Shown here: piece by piece, positions 53,271 through 64,000 of the stretch | Numbering within the stretch: position 1 is the stretch's first letter | Layout: each line of letters begins with the position of its first letter | Source of the DNA: Alphaproteobacteria bacterium | GTDB lineage: Bacteria; Pseudomonadota; Alphaproteobacteria; Reyranellales; Reyranellaceae | Reading direction: 5' to 3' | NCBI GenBank assembly: GCA_017308235.1 | Contig: JAFKFL010000012.1 | Location: 62,001-126,000 of the forward strand | DNA: 64,000 nucleotides | Notes under the pieces: generated by a model | The model's database searches: none | Told to the model about the DNA's origin: nothing | What the model saw: only the letters and a program-made list of their open reading frames with translations | Translations under genes and position numbers: made by a program

Positions 53271-54506
53271 ATGCGGCGCGTCGTCGTCACGGGCCTGGGG
53301 ATCGTCTCCTCGATTGGCAACAACGCCGCCGAAGTCACGAAGTCGTTGAAGGACGGCAAGTCCGGCATCGAGTTCGTGCCGCAATACAAGGAGCTCGGCT
53401 TTCGCAGCCAGGTAGCGGGCACCGTCAAGCTGAACGTCGACGAGGCCGTCGACCGTCGCCTGCGGCGCTTCATGGGCGATGGCGCCGCTTTCGCCTATCT
53501 CGCCATGAAGGAAGCGATCGCCGACGCAGGCCTCAGCGATGCCGAGGTCTCGAACGATCGCACGGGTCTGGTTGCAGGCTCCGGTGGGCCCACCACAGGC
53601 GCGATCGTCCAGTCGGCCCTCATCGCCAAGGAGAAAGGACCGAAGAAGATCGGTCCCTTCATGGTGCCCAAGGCCATGTCGAGCACGGTGTCGGCCAACC
53701 TTGCGACCGCCTACAAGGTCAAGGGGCTCTCCTACTCGATCAGCTCGGCCTGCTCGACTTCGGCGCACTGCATCGGCAACGCGGTCGAATGCATTCAGCT
53801 CGGCAAGGCCGATCGCATGTTCGCCGGTGGTGGCGAGGAGCTCGACTGGACCCTCTCGGTGCTGTTCGACGCGATGGGCGCCATGTCGGCGAAGTACAAC
53901 GACGCGCCGCAGCGCGCGAGCCGCGCCTACGACAAGGATCGCGACGGCTTCGTGATCTCGGGTGGCGGCGGCATCATGGTGCTGGAGGATCTCGAGCTCG
54001 CGAAGGCTCGCGGCGCCAAGATCTATGCCGAGGTGATCGGCTATGGCGCCACCTCGGACGGCGCCGACATGGTGGCGCCATCGGGCGAAGGCGCGGTGCG
54101 CTGCATGAAGCTTGCCACGCAGGGCTTCCCGGGTGCGGCCCGACGCAACACGCCGGTCGACTACATCAACAGCCACGGCACATCGACCCCGGTCGGCGAT
54201 ATCACCGAACTCGATGCCATCCGCGCAGTGTTCGGCGAGAAGCTGCCGACCGTGAGCTCGACCAAGTCGCTCACCGGCCACAGCCAGGGCGCGACAGGCG
54301 CCCACGAAGCGATCTACTCCGTCCTGATGCTGAAGGAGGATTTCGTTGCCGCGTCGGCGAATATCGAGAACCTCGACCCGGGTGCCGAGGGATACCCGAT
54401 CGCGCGGCAGCGTATCGACAAGGCCGGACTGCAGACAGTGATGTCGAACAGCTTCGGTTTTGGCGGCACTAACGCCTGCCTGCTGTTCTCGCGCTACGAC
54501 CACTGA
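53271..54506 (+). CDS. fabB: 3-oxoacyl-ACP synthase I (FabB)
   Basis: 411 aa thiolase fold. Catalytic Cys in [14 protein letters not shown], His in [12 protein letters not shown] and His in [14 protein letters not shown]. It elongates cis-3-decenoyl-ACP made by FabA, so the fabA-fabB pair forms the anaerobic unsaturated fatty acid route. Ends with [18 protein letters not shown]. fabI begins 9 bp later. Confidence 0.97.
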   Translation: MRRVVVTGLGIVSSIGNNAAEVTKSLKDGKSGIEFVPQYKELGFRSQVAGTVKLNVDEAVDRRLRRFMGDGAAFAYLAMKEAIADAGLSDAEVSNDRTGLVAGSGGPTTGAIVQSALIAKEKGPKKIGPFMVPKAMSSTVSANLATAYKVKGLSYSISSACSTSAHCIGNAVECIQLGKADRMFAGGGEELDWTLSVLFDAMGAMSAKYNDAPQRASRAYDKDRDGFVISGGGGIMVLEDLELAKARGAKIYAEVIGYGATSDGADMVAPSGEGAVRCMKLATQGFPGAARRNTPVDYINSHGTSTPVGDITELDAIRAVFGEKLPTVSSTKSLTGHSQGATGAHEAIYSVLMLKEDFVAASANIENLDPGAEGYPIARQRIDKAGLQTVMSNSFGFGGTNACLLFSRYDH

Positions 54507-54515
54507 GAGGGGAAG

Positions 54516-55442
54516 ATGCCCGTCAATCGCACCCTCTCCGCCGCACCTGATGCGTCGGGCGGAAGTGGTTCCGACTCCACGACATCCGGCTCTGCCATTT
54601 CAAAGCCCGCCGAGCTGCCGCCTGTCCCTAAGTTGATGGCCGGCAAGCGCGGCCTGGTGATGGGTGTCGCCAACGAGCGCTCGATCGCCTGGGGGATCGC
54701 CCAGGCACTCCACGCCGCCGGCGCCGAGATGGCCTTCACCTACCAGGGTGCGGCGTTCGGCAAGCGCGTGCTGCCGATGGTCGAGAAGCTTGGCGCCCGC
54801 GTCGTCCAGGAAGCCGATGTCGAGAACGAGGAAAGTCTCGACGCGCTCTTCGCCCGGCTGAAGACGGAATGGGGCCGGCTCGATTTCGTGGTCCATGCCA
54901 TCGCTTTTTCCGACAAGGAGGAGTTGAAGGGGCGCTACGTCGACACCACCAAGGCCAACTTCCAGAAGAGCCTCACGATCTCCTGCTATTCCTTCACCGA
55001 GATCGCGCGGCGGGCCCTGCCGCTCATGACCGACGGCGGCAGCCTGATCACGCTCACTTACGAAGGCGCCGCGCGCGTGATGCCTTCCTATAACGTGATG
55101 GGCGTCGCCAAGGCGGCACTCGAAGCCAGCGTGCGCTATCTCGCAGCCGATCTCGGCCCGCAGGGCGTGCGCGTGAACGCGATCTCCGCCGGGCCCATGC
55201 GCACGCTTGCCGGCGCAGTGATCGGCAGCGGCCGCTATGTCTATCGCCTGTCGCGCGAAGCCTCGCCGCTTCGCCGCAACATGGAGCTCAGCGACATCGG
55301 TGGCGCGGCGCTCTATTACCTGTCCGACCTCAGCGCCGGCGTTACCGGCACCGTCCACTATGTCGATGGCGGCTACCATGCCGTCGGCATGCCGCCGGCG
55401 AGCGCGGCCGGCCAGAACGGCGACGAGAACGGCGGGGGTTGA
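54516..55442 (+). CDS. fabI: Enoyl-ACP reductase FabI
   Basis: 308 aa SDR. Core starts LMAGKRGLVMGVANERSIAWG (NADH site); the Tyr-x6-Lys pair is in SYNVMGVAKAALEA; GPMRTLAGAVIGSGRYVYRL is the substrate loop. It reduces trans-2-enoyl-ACP. The first 40 residues are a Ser/Gly/Pro-rich extension ahead of the fold; an internal ATG at 54636 would give the usual length, but AGAGGGGAAG supports 54516. Terminator follows. Confidence 0.95.
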   Translation: MPVNRTLSAAPDASGGSGSDSTTSGSAISKPAELPPVPKLMAGKRGLVMGVANERSIAWGIAQALHAAGAEMAFTYQGAAFGKRVLPMVEKLGARVVQEADVENEESLDALFARLKTEWGRLDFVVHAIAFSDKEELKGRYVDTTKANFQKSLTISCYSFTEIARRALPLMTDGGSLITLTYEGAARVMPSYNVMGVAKAALEASVRYLAADLGPQGVRVNAISAGPMRTLAGAVIGSGRYVYRLSREASPLRRNMELSDIGGAALYYLSDLSAGVTGTVHYVDGGYHAVGMPPASAAGQNGDENGGG

Positions 55443-55448
55443 TCTTCC

Positions 55449-55521
55449 GGACCGCGGGCTTCCAGCCCGCTCACATCGGCGCATTCCCATGCGCTTGAAG
55501 CGCGCAGGATGCGCGCGGTCC
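55449..55521. repeat. Dispersed palindromic repeat, copy 1
   Basis: A 73-bp unit bounded by GGACCGCG and CGCGGTCC that folds into two hairpins: GCGGGCT-TCC-AGCCCGC and GCGCGCA-GGA-TGCGCGC, joined by a semi-conserved middle. A related inverted copy lies at 59122. It lies between fabI and pnp, ending just before the shared terminator. Confidence 0.85.
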
Positions 55522-55525
55522 AAAA

Positions 55526-55560
55526 GAAAACGGCGGCCCGTGGGCCGCCGTTTCTGTTTC
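55526..55560. terminator. Bidirectional terminator between fabI and pnp
   Basis: A 12-bp stem (AAACGGCGGCCC / GGGCCGCCGTTT) around a 2-nt loop, with A-rich sequence before and T-rich after, so it works for transcripts from both sides. It lies directly between the fabI (plus) and pnp (minus) stops. Confidence 0.9.
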
Positions 55561-57713
55561 TACTCGCCGGCCGCGGGAGCGGGCTGCTCCTCGCGCGGCT
55601 TGTTGGAGATGTCCTCGCCGGTCTCCTGGTCGACCACCTTCATGCTGAGGCGAACCTTGCCGCGATCGTCGACACCCAGGACCTTGACCTTCACTTGGTC
55701 GCCTTCCTTGACCACGTCGGTCACCTTGGCGACACGGCGCGGCGCCAGTTCGGAGATGTGCACCAGGCCGTCACGTGCGCCCAGGAAGTTCACGAAGGCG
55801 CCGAACTCGACGGTCTTCACGACCTTGCCGTTGTAGATCACGCCCACTTCCGGCTCGGCCACGATGCCCTTGATCCAGTCGATCGCCTTCTGGCCCGCCT
55901 TGGCATCGACCGCCGCGACCTTGATGGTGCCGTCGTCCTCGATGTCGATCTTGGTGCCGGTCTGCTCGGTGATCTCGCGGATCACCTTGCCGCCGGTGCC
56001 GATCACTTCGCGGATCTTGTCCTTGGGGATCGTGAACTGGGTGATGCGCGGCGCGTTCTGGCTCACCGCCTCGCGCGCGCCGCCCAGCCCCTTGGCCATC
56101 TCGCCGAGGATGTGGATGCGACCGTCGCGCGCCTGGCCCAGCGCCACCTTCATGATCTCCTCGTTGATCGAGGTGATCTTGAGATCCATCTGCAGCGAGG
56201 TGATGCCGCGATCGGTGCCGGCCACCTTGAAGTCCATGTCGCCGAGGTGGTCCTCGTCGCCCAGGATGTCCGATAGGACGGCGAAGCGCTCGCCTTCCTT
56301 GATCAGGCCCATGGCGATGCCGGCCACCGGACGCTCAAGCGGAACGCCGGCATCCATCAGCGACAGTGAGCCGCCGCACACCGACGCCATCGATGACGAA
56401 CCGTTGCTCTCGGTGATCTCCGACACGATGCGAATCGTGTAGGGGAATTTCTCCTTGGACGGCATCATCGGGCGCAGCGCGCGCCAGGCGAGCTTGCCGT
56501 GGCCGATCTCGCGCCGGCCGGGCGAGCCCATGCGACGCACCTCGCCGACCGCGTAGGGAGGCATGTTGTAGTGCATCATGAAGTGCTCGCGGTATTCGCC
56601 CTCAAGCGCGTCGATGATCTGCTCGTCCTGGCCGGTGCCGAGCGTCGCCACGACCAGCGCCTGGGTCTCGCCGCGGGTGAAAAGAGATGAGCCGTGGGCA
56701 CGCGGCAGCACGCCGACCTCGGCCACGATCGGCCGCACGGTCTTGGTGTCACGGCCGTCGATGCGCTTGCCGGTATCGAGGATGGCGGTACGCACGACAT
56801 CGGCCTCGAGGTTGCTGAACTGATCGCCGAAGAGCGCCAGCTCTTCCGCATTGGCCTCGAACAGCTTCTTGGCCTCGTCCTTGACCGCCGCCACCTTCTG
56901 CTGCCGAGCAAGCTTCTGGACCTCGGCATAGGCATCGACCAGCTTGGCCCGGGTTTCCGCCTTGAGCCTGTCAGCCACCGTCTTTGCTGCCGCCGGCGGT
57001 TCAGTGAGCGGCAGCGGATCCTTGGCTGCATGCTCGGCCAACGAGATGATGGCCTCGATCACCGGCTGGAAGGAGCGATGGCCCTCCATCACGGCATTCA
57101 ACATCACGTCCTCGGCCAATTCCTTGGCCTGGGACTCGACCATCAGCACGCCTTCCTGGGTGCCGGCGACGACGAGGTCGAGATCGCTCTTCTCGGTCTG
57201 CTCAAGCGTCGGGTTGATCACGAGCTTGCCGTCGAGATAGCCCACGCGCGCCGCGCCGATCGGGCCCATGAACGGCACGCCCGAAACGGTGAGAGCGGCG
57301 GAGGTCGCCACCATCGACAGGATGTCGGGGTCGTTCTCCATGTCGTGCGCGAGCGTGGTCACCACGACCAGCGTCTCGTTGCGGTAGCTCTCGTGGAACA
57401 GCGGCCGGATCGGACGATCGATCAGGCGAGAGGTCAGGACCTCCTTCTCCGAGGGCCGGCCTTCACGCTTGAAGAAGCCGCCCGGGATCTTGCCGGCGGC
57501 GAACGCCTTTTCCTGGTAGTTGACGGTGAGTGGGAAGAAATCGAGGCCGGCCTTGGGCTTCTTCTCGAACACGACGGTGGCCAGCACCGTGGTGCCGCCG
57601 TAGGTCGCCAACACCGCGCCATCGGCCTGGCGCGCGATCTTGCCCGTCTCCAGCACCAGCTTGCGGCCGGCCCAGTCCACCTCTTTGCGGAACACCTTGA
57701 ACATATCGGTCAT
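55560..57713 (-). CDS. pnp: Polyribonucleotide nucleotidyltransferase (PNPase)
   Basis: 717 aa. Two RNase PH cores ([20 protein letters not shown]; and [20 protein letters not shown] with [20 protein letters not shown]), then KH ([20 protein letters not shown]) and S1 ([20 protein letters not shown]) domains. It degrades RNA 3' to 5' by phosphorolysis. Start MTDMFKVF at 57713 with GGATGATGAT ribosome site. Its own leader carries a GC hairpin and it follows the rpsO terminator, so it has a separate transcript. Confidence 0.98.
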   Translation of the reverse strand: MTDMFKVFRKEVDWAGRKLVLETGKIARQADGAVLATYGGTTVLATVVFEKKPKAGLDFFPLTVNYQEKAFAAGKIPGGFFKREGRPSEKEVLTSRLIDRPIRPLFHESYRNETLVVVTTLAHDMENDPDILSMVATSAALTVSGVPFMGPIGAARVGYLDGKLVINPTLEQTEKSDLDLVVAGTQEGVLMVESQAKELAEDVMLNAVMEGHRSFQPVIEAIISLAEHAAKDPLPLTEPPAAAKTVADRLKAETRAKLVDAYAEVQKLARQQKVAAVKDEAKKLFEANAEELALFGDQFSNLEADVVRTAILDTGKRIDGRDTKTVRPIVAEVGVLPRAHGSSLFTRGETQALVVATLGTGQDEQIIDALEGEYREHFMMHYNMPPYAVGEVRRMGSPGRREIGHGKLAWRALRPMMPSKEKFPYTIRIVSEITESNGSSSMASVCGGSLSLMDAGVPLERPVAGIAMGLIKEGERFAVLSDILGDEDHLGDMDFKVAGTDRGITSLQMDLKITSINEEIMKVALGQARDGRIHILGEMAKGLGGAREAVSQNAPRITQFTIPKDKIREVIGTGGKVIREITEQTGTKIDIEDDGTIKVAAVDAKAGQKAIDWIKGIVAEPEVGVIYNGKVVKTVEFGAFVNFLGARDGLVHISELAPRRVAKVTDVVKEGDQVKVKVLGVDDRGKVRLSMKVVDQETGEDISNKPREEQPAPAAGE

Positions 57714-57766
57714 ATCATCATCCTTTCCTTAACGGTCGACCGCCCCCGTTTGGCGACAACCGCCCA

Positions 57767-57784
57767 CCGGCGCCCTTGCGCCGG
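57767..57784 (-). promoter_or_regulatory. GC-rich hairpin in the pnp leader
   Basis: CCGGCGC-AAGG-GCGCCGG, a perfect 7-bp stem with 4-nt loop, 54 bp before the pnp start codon and after the rpsO terminator. In E. coli a pnp-leader hairpin cut by RNase III mediates PNPase autoregulation; the same role here is an analogy only. Confidence 0.45.
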
Positions 57785-57882
57785 CAGGACCGGGCCAGGC
57801 CTTTGCTCTCGCCCCTGCCTTCCCGGTTACTGCGAAGTCGCATCAACCGGCCGAACTCACGGGGACCGGACGACGCGACACG

Positions 57883-57909
57883 AAAAGGCCCCGCCGCAAG
57901 GACGGGGCC
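57883..57909 (-). terminator. Intrinsic terminator after rpsO
   Basis: On the minus strand GGCCCCG and CGGGGCC close a hairpin with a 9-nt loop, then TTTT. It starts 6 bp after the rpsO stop, separating rpsO from pnp. Confidence 0.9.
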
Positions 57910-57915
57910 GTACAA

Positions 57916-58185
57916 TCAACGACGCAAACCAAGACGCTCGATCAGCGAGTTGTAGCGCGTGTGATCTTTGGCCTTGAGATAGTCGAGCAGCCGGCGGCGT
58001 TGGCCGACGAGCTTCAGGAGGCCACGGCGAGAATGGTGATCCTTCGCATGGCCTTTGAAATGCTCGGTCAGGTTGGTGATGCGCTCGCTCAGGATGGCGA
58101 CTTGCACTTCGGGCGACCCGGTGTCGCTTTCACCCTGGGCATAGGACTTGATCAGCTCCGCCTTACGCGTGGCCGTGATCGACAT
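57916..58185 (-). CDS. rpsO: 30S ribosomal protein S15
   Basis: 89 aa, the exact family length. [40 protein letters not shown] and [20 protein letters not shown] are the conserved 16S-binding elements. Follows truB by 16 bp and ends in an intrinsic terminator before pnp. Confidence 0.98.
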   Translation of the reverse strand: MSITATRKAELIKSYAQGESDTGSPEVQVAILSERITNLTEHFKGHAKDHHSRRGLLKLVGQRRRLLDYLKAKDHTRYNSLIERLGLRR

Positions 58186-58201
58186 CGGTCATCTCCTGAA
58201 T

Positions 58202-59107
58202 CTAAAGGTTGAACACGCGCACCGGCTGGAGCGACTCGCCGTCCGAGCGGACCAGCGCGACCAGCTTGCTGCCGGCTTCGGCACGAACCAGGGTGCCGGG
58301 CGGCGGTGCGTCCCGGGTCAAGAGCACCGGCTGGCCTTGGCGCAGCCGGTCCGCTTGGGCGTCCGCCAAGGCCAATGCCGGGATGTCGTCCAGCGCGGTC
58401 GTGACGGGAGCCAAGGCCCCGAGAAGCGGCGGAATATGCCCGAGGGCCTCCAGTTTGGAAAGCGAAATGGCCGCTTCCTCCCGGAACGGCCCGGCGACGG
58501 TCCGACGCAGCGCCGCAAGATGTCCGACCGTGCCCAAAGCCAGCGCCAGATCGCGGCCGAGCGACCGGATATAGGTGCCCTTGCCGCAGCCGACCACGAA
58601 ATCTGCGTGATCCGCGTCAAGGCGCGACAGCAGCTCCAGTCGATCGATCCGAACCCGGCGCGGCGTGAGGACGACCGTTTCGCCAGCCCGGGCGAGATCG
58701 TAGGCGCGCTGGCCACCGATCTTGAGGGCGGAATAGGCCGGCGGCGTCTGATCGATCTCGCCCGTAAAGCGCGCCAAGGTGGAACGGATCGCATCGTCGG
58801 TTGGCCGAGCCGGGCTGGTCGCCGTCACCTCGCCCTCGGCATCCTCGGTCGAGCGCGCCTCGCCGAAGCGGAGCGTGAAGCGATACTCCTTTCGCCCATC
58901 CATCACGAACGGCACGGTCTTGGTCGCCTCGCCGAGCGCGATCGGCAGGACGCCGCTTGCCAATGGATCGAGCGTGCCGCCGTGCCCCGCCTTCTGCGCG
59001 CCGAACAGGCGGCGCACTCGGCCCACGGCCTGCGTCGAGCCCAGGCCGAGCGGCTTGTCGAGCACGACCCAGCCGTCGATCTTCTCGCCTTTCTTTTGAC
59101 GACCCAT
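58202..59107 (-). CDS. truB: tRNA pseudouridine-55 synthase TruB
   Basis: 301 aa. GWVVLDKPLGLGSTQAVGRV with GGTLDPLASGVLPIALGEAT, whose Asp (TLDP) is the catalytic residue that makes pseudouridine 55 in tRNA. Start at 59107 (MGRQKKGEK): the in-frame start at 59134 lies inside a dispersed repeat element, so it is not original coding sequence. In line with rbfA upstream and rpsO downstream. Confidence 0.96.
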   Translation of the reverse strand: MGRQKKGEKIDGWVVLDKPLGLGSTQAVGRVRRLFGAQKAGHGGTLDPLASGVLPIALGEATKTVPFVMDGRKEYRFTLRFGEARSTEDAEGEVTATSPARPTDDAIRSTLARFTGEIDQTPPAYSALKIGGQRAYDLARAGETVVLTPRRVRIDRLELLSRLDADHADFVVGCGKGTYIRSLGRDLALALGTVGHLAALRRTVAGPFREEAAISLSKLEALGHIPPLLGALAPVTTALDDIPALALADAQADRLRQGQPVLLTRDAPPPGTLVRAEAGSKLVALVRSDGESLQPVRVFNL

Positions 59108-59121
59108 CGTCAGCGTCGTCC

Positions 59122-59193
59122 GGACCGCGCGCATCTTGCGCGCTCAAAGCACATGTGAATGCGCCGGCTGAGCGAGCTGGAAGCTCGCGGTCC
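59122..59193. repeat. Dispersed palindromic repeat, copy 2 (inverted)
   Basis: A 72-bp unit bounded by GGACCGCG and CGCGGTCC, matching the copy at 55449 in reverse-complement orientation. Its hairpins are GCGAGCT-TCC-AGCTCGC (in reverse complement) and GCGCGCA-AGA-TGCGCGC. The first stem carries a compensatory pair change relative to copy 1. It fills the rbfA-truB gap, ending 5 bp from the rbfA stop codon. Confidence 0.85.
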
Positions 59194-59198
59194 GCGAG

Positions 59199-59603
59199 TC
59201 ATTCCTCTTCGATGTCGCGCGCGACATCGGGACGACGCAACAGGGCGCCGATCTTGTCGGCCTCGTCAAACGTACGGTCGAGCTCGAAGCGGATCTCGGG
59301 CGCATAACGCAGGCCGGCGCGCTCGCCGACCCGCGCCCGGAACCAGGGCGCAGCGCGGCGCATGGCTGCCAGCAACCGCTTCTCGTCGACGCCGCCCAGC
59401 GGCATCACGAAGGCAGTGGCATTACGCAGGTCGGGGCTGACATCGACCGCGGTCACGGTGATCGACGCAGCGCGCAATTCCGGGTCGCGCATGTTGCCGC
59501 GTTCGAGCAGATCGGCCAGCAGATGGCGGACCTCCTCACCCACGCGCAATTGGCGCTGGCTGTGGCCGCGACCCTCCTTTTCGGATGAACGACGCCGGGA
59601 CAT
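59199..59603 (-). CDS. rbfA: Ribosome-binding factor A
   Basis: 134 aa with KH-like fold: GHSQRQLRVGEEVRHLLADL, ITVTAVDVSPDLRNATAFVM and GLRYAPEIRFELDRTFDEAD. Matures the 16S rRNA 5' region late in 30S assembly. Start at 59603 (MSRRRSSEK) with GAGGATTGGGAC before it; the longer frame upstream is not needed. Between infB and truB as in most Proteobacteria. Confidence 0.94.
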   Translation of the reverse strand: MSRRRSSEKEGRGHSQRQLRVGEEVRHLLADLLERGNMRDPELRAASITVTAVDVSPDLRNATAFVMPLGGVDEKRLLAAMRRAAPWFRARVGERAGLRYAPEIRFELDRTFDEADKIGALLRRPDVARDIEEE

Positions 59604-59640
59604 GTCCCAATCCTCATACCCCCGGTCATCGCCGAGGGAG

Positions 59641-59660
59641 CGCGCCACTTCAGTGGCGCG
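59641..59660. repeat. Hairpin between infB and rbfA
   Basis: CGCGCCACT-TC-AGTGGCGCG, a perfect 9-bp stem in the 127-bp infB-rbfA gap. It has no T-tract, so it is unlikely to stop transcription of rbfA; it may be an RNA processing site or attenuator. Confidence 0.5.
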
Positions 59661-59730
59661 ATCTCATCGATACTATACAGCGGTGCGCGACCAAGCGCGG
59701 AGGGTATTCCGCGAGATCGCGCGCACCAAA

Positions 59731-62430
<2,700 letters not shown>

Positions 62431-62462
62431 ATCGCGTGTTGTCCTTGCTCCGCTCCGGCCCG

Positions 62463-63083
62463 TCAACCGGCGCCGTTCAGGCGATACCGGCGCCACCGCG
62501 CCGCACCCCCTGCAATTCGTTGAATGAACTGGCCCGACCGATCGTCGCGCGCCACCGCTACATAAACCGCCTGATCGCGCCCGAAGACACCGCCCAGTGC
62601 GGCCGCATCGCCCAATCGCTCGAGGGGCAGCCCGCTCGCCTTAAGCTTGACGAGCCCGTCACCCTCGGCCTCGGCCGCAACGACCAGCAGACCGGCGCGA
62701 CCCTGCCCGACCATCTGCTCGACCCGCACGAAGCCCGCGACCGCACGGCCGGCGCGTCGTGCCCGGCCGAGATCCTCGAGGGCGCGTTCGAGCAGCAGCC
62801 GCTCGACACGATCGGCAAGGTCGGGCGATGCCGTCACCGCCGCGCGCGCCGCCTTCGAGAAGAGCTTGCGCGCAACCGCTTGTTCTACCGCCGACCGCTC
62901 CGCCGTCACCCACATCCCGCGCCCCGGCAGGCGCCGGGCCAGGTCAGGGACGACCTCGTTCTCCGGTCCGACCACGAAACGGAACATCCGTTCCGGACTC
63001 GCTTCGGCGCCGGTCACGATGCAGGTGCGCACCGGCCCGGCCGCAGCGGAGCTGTCGGGAGCGTGGTCGTCCAAGCGAGTCAT
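62463..63083 (-). CDS. YlxR (DUF448) RNA-binding protein fused to L7Ae-like domain
   Basis: 206 aa. N-terminal YlxR domain ([20 protein letters not shown], then [12 protein letters not shown], about residues 15-75) and a C-terminal ribosomal L7Ae/L30e-like domain (about 95-180; [20 protein letters not shown]). The fusion between nusA and infB is normal for alphaproteobacteria. It probably binds RNA during ribosome biogenesis. Start at 63083 (MTRLDDHAP) gives the typical length. Confidence 0.88.
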   Translation of the reverse strand: MTRLDDHAPDSSAAAGPVRTCIVTGAEASPERMFRFVVGPENEVVPDLARRLPGRGMWVTAERSAVEQAVARKLFSKAARAAVTASPDLADRVERLLLERALEDLGRARRAGRAVAGFVRVEQMVGQGRAGLLVVAAEAEGDGLVKLKASGLPLERLGDAAALGGVFGRDQAVYVAVARDDRSGQFIQRIAGGAARWRRYRLNGAG

Positions 63084-63114
63084 AGCGAGCGCGAGGCTCA
63101 AGCGATCGATCCTC

Positions 63115-64000
63115 CTAAGCTTTGGCGGCTTCGCCGGCCGCATCCTCGGCCGGGAACCAGTGTTCACGCGCCTTCATGATGATGGCGTTGGCAGTATCGG
63201 CATCCAGGGCGCTTTCGCCCACGATCTCGCGCAGCTCGTCGGAGGCGAGATCGGCGAGGTCGTCGAGCGACTTCACGCCCTGCTCGCCAAGCGCCACCAG
63301 CATCGGCAGGGTGAGGCCCTCGGCGGAACGCACTTCCTCGGCGACACCCAGCTCCTCGAGGCGATTCGCCAGCTCCGCGTCGCGCTTTTCGATGTACTCG
63401 CGGGCGCGCCGCTGCAGCTCGGTGGCGATGTCCTCGTCGAAGCCTTCGACGCCGGTCAGCTCCTCGATGGCGGAGTCGGAAACGTCCTCGACCGAGCCAT
63501 ATCCCTCGGCGACGAGGAGATGGGCAATCACGTCATCGACATCAAGGGCCGCCTTGAAGAGCTCGGTGCGCTCGCGCGTCTCCTTCTGGCGGCGCTCACT
63601 CTCTTCGGCCTCGGTCATGATGTCGATCTCCCAGCCGGTGAGCTGGGACGCGAGCTTCACGTTCTGGCCGCGGCGGCCGATGGCGAGGCTGAGCTGATCG
63701 TCCGGCACGACCACCTCGGCCTTGTTCTTCTCCTCGTCCATCAGCACCTTGCTGACCTCGGCCGGCGCCAGCGCATTGACGATGAAGTTCGCGGGCTCGC
63801 CCGACCACGGAATGATGTCCACCTTCTCGCCCTGAAGCTCCTGCACGACCGCCTGAACGCGGCTGCCGCGCATGCCGACGCAGGCGCCGATCGGGTCGAT
63901 CGAGCTGTCGTGGCTCAGCACCGCGATCTTGGCGCGGCTGCCGGGATCGCGCGCCACGGCCTTGATCTCGATGATGTTGTCGTAGATCTCCGGCACTTCC
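63115..64000 (-). CDS. nusA: Transcription termination/antitermination factor NusA (partial)
   Basis: C-terminal 294 residues; the frame runs off the window at 64000 and the N-terminal domain and S1 are missing. Visible: KH1/KH2 (VPEIYDNIIEIKAVARDPGS; GACVGMRGSRVQAVVQEL; DDQLSLAIGRRGQNVKLASQ) and two acidic C-terminal repeats (VDDVIAHLLVAEGYGSVEDV; LPMLVALGEQGVKSLDDLAD). It modulates pausing and termination. First gene of the nusA-ylxR-infB-rbfA-truB-rpsO run as seen here; rimP presumably lies outside. Confidence 0.97.
   Translation of the reverse strand, partial: EVPEIYDNIIEIKAVARDPGSRAKIAVLSHDSSIDPIGACVGMRGSRVQAVVQELQGEKVDIIPWSGEPANFIVNALAPAEVSKVLMDEEKNKAEVVVPDDQLSLAIGRRGQNVKLASQLTGWEIDIMTEAEESERRQKETRERTELFKAALDVDDVIAHLLVAEGYGSVEDVSDSAIEELTGVEGFDEDIATELQRRAREYIEKRDAELANRLEELGVAEEVRSAEGLTLPMLVALGEQGVKSLDDLADLASDELREIVGESALDADTANAIIMKAREHWFPAEDAAGEAAKA

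Overview
The window is a 64-kb chromosomal segment of a GC-rich alphaproteobacterium. Four things point there: an Irr-type Fur regulator next to fabA-fabB-fabI; the rpsT-dnaA linkage with a run of GANTC (CcrM-type) sites between them; the YlxR/L7Ae fusion between nusA and infB; and many GTG starts with ATGA/GTGA overlaps. Rhodospirillales/Rhizobiales relatives such as Reyranella-like bacteria fit best, but that placement is inference. I saw no rRNA, tRNA, CRISPR array, insertion sequence or prophage. Most of the window is housekeeping, with accessory metabolic and transport genes between core blocks.

Layout. 1-4.97 kb: 3' part of an EpmB/KamA radical-SAM aminomutase, a PCuAC-like protein, a GcvA-type LysR regulator, a DUF1127 protein, Ada, a CusF-like protein and an Smr protein. 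5.0-9.1 kb: TPR protein, YggS, MutM, enoyl-CoA hydratase, S20. 9.1-16.6 kb: a gene-poor gap that is a candidate origin, a rhodanese, then dnaA, dnaN-recF and gyrB. 16.6-21.6 kb: Gfo/Idh/MocA dehydrogenase divergent from an MHS transporter, a secreted unknown, a thioesterase/membrane-protein pair and an XRE-MmyB regulator. 21.6-28.6 kb: six overlapping genes for a hydrogenase-4-like membrane complex whose large subunit has lost the first Ni-binding cysteine motif. 28.8-36.6 kb: secreted alpha/beta hydrolase, MFS transporter plus a 45-aa membrane protein, an ABC membrane domain without ATPase, PRC-barrel protein, LysR/DHA2 efflux pair and a SnoaL-like protein. 36.6-38.5 kb: hslVU. 38.6-49.6 kb: DadA-like oxidase, amidohydrolase, YgjP-type metallopeptidase, TRAP transporter (dctPQM), msrA, YihY, 2-hydroxyacid dehydrogenase, SH3 protein and a TonB-like protein. 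49.6-52.6 kb: DUF3501, CCG iron-sulfur protein, rubrerythrin and irr. 52.7-55.4 kb: fabA-fabB-fabI. 55.6-64 kb, minus strand: nusA (partial), ylxR, infB, rbfA, truB, rpsO, pnp.

How the genes work together. The replication block supplies initiator, clamp, gap-repair loader and gyrase. The nusA-to-pnp block couples transcription, initiation, 30S maturation and RNA decay. fabA-fabB-fabI makes unsaturated fatty acids. The irr-side module looks iron-controlled: a near-consensus Irr box (ICE) lies 60 bp upstream of the rubrerythrin start, and an intrinsic terminator separates rubrerythrin from the iron-sulfur/DUF3501 pair.

Most worth a second look: the non-hydrogenase Ehr-type complex; the Irr box/rubrerythrin/CCG/DUF3501 module; the cluster of eight GANTC sites before dnaA; the ada start codon in the loop of a perfect 12-bp hairpin; two copper-chaperone homologues that have each lost about half of their copper ligands; and a pair of inverted 72-73-bp palindromic repeats with compensatory changes on either side of the truB-rpsO-pnp block.
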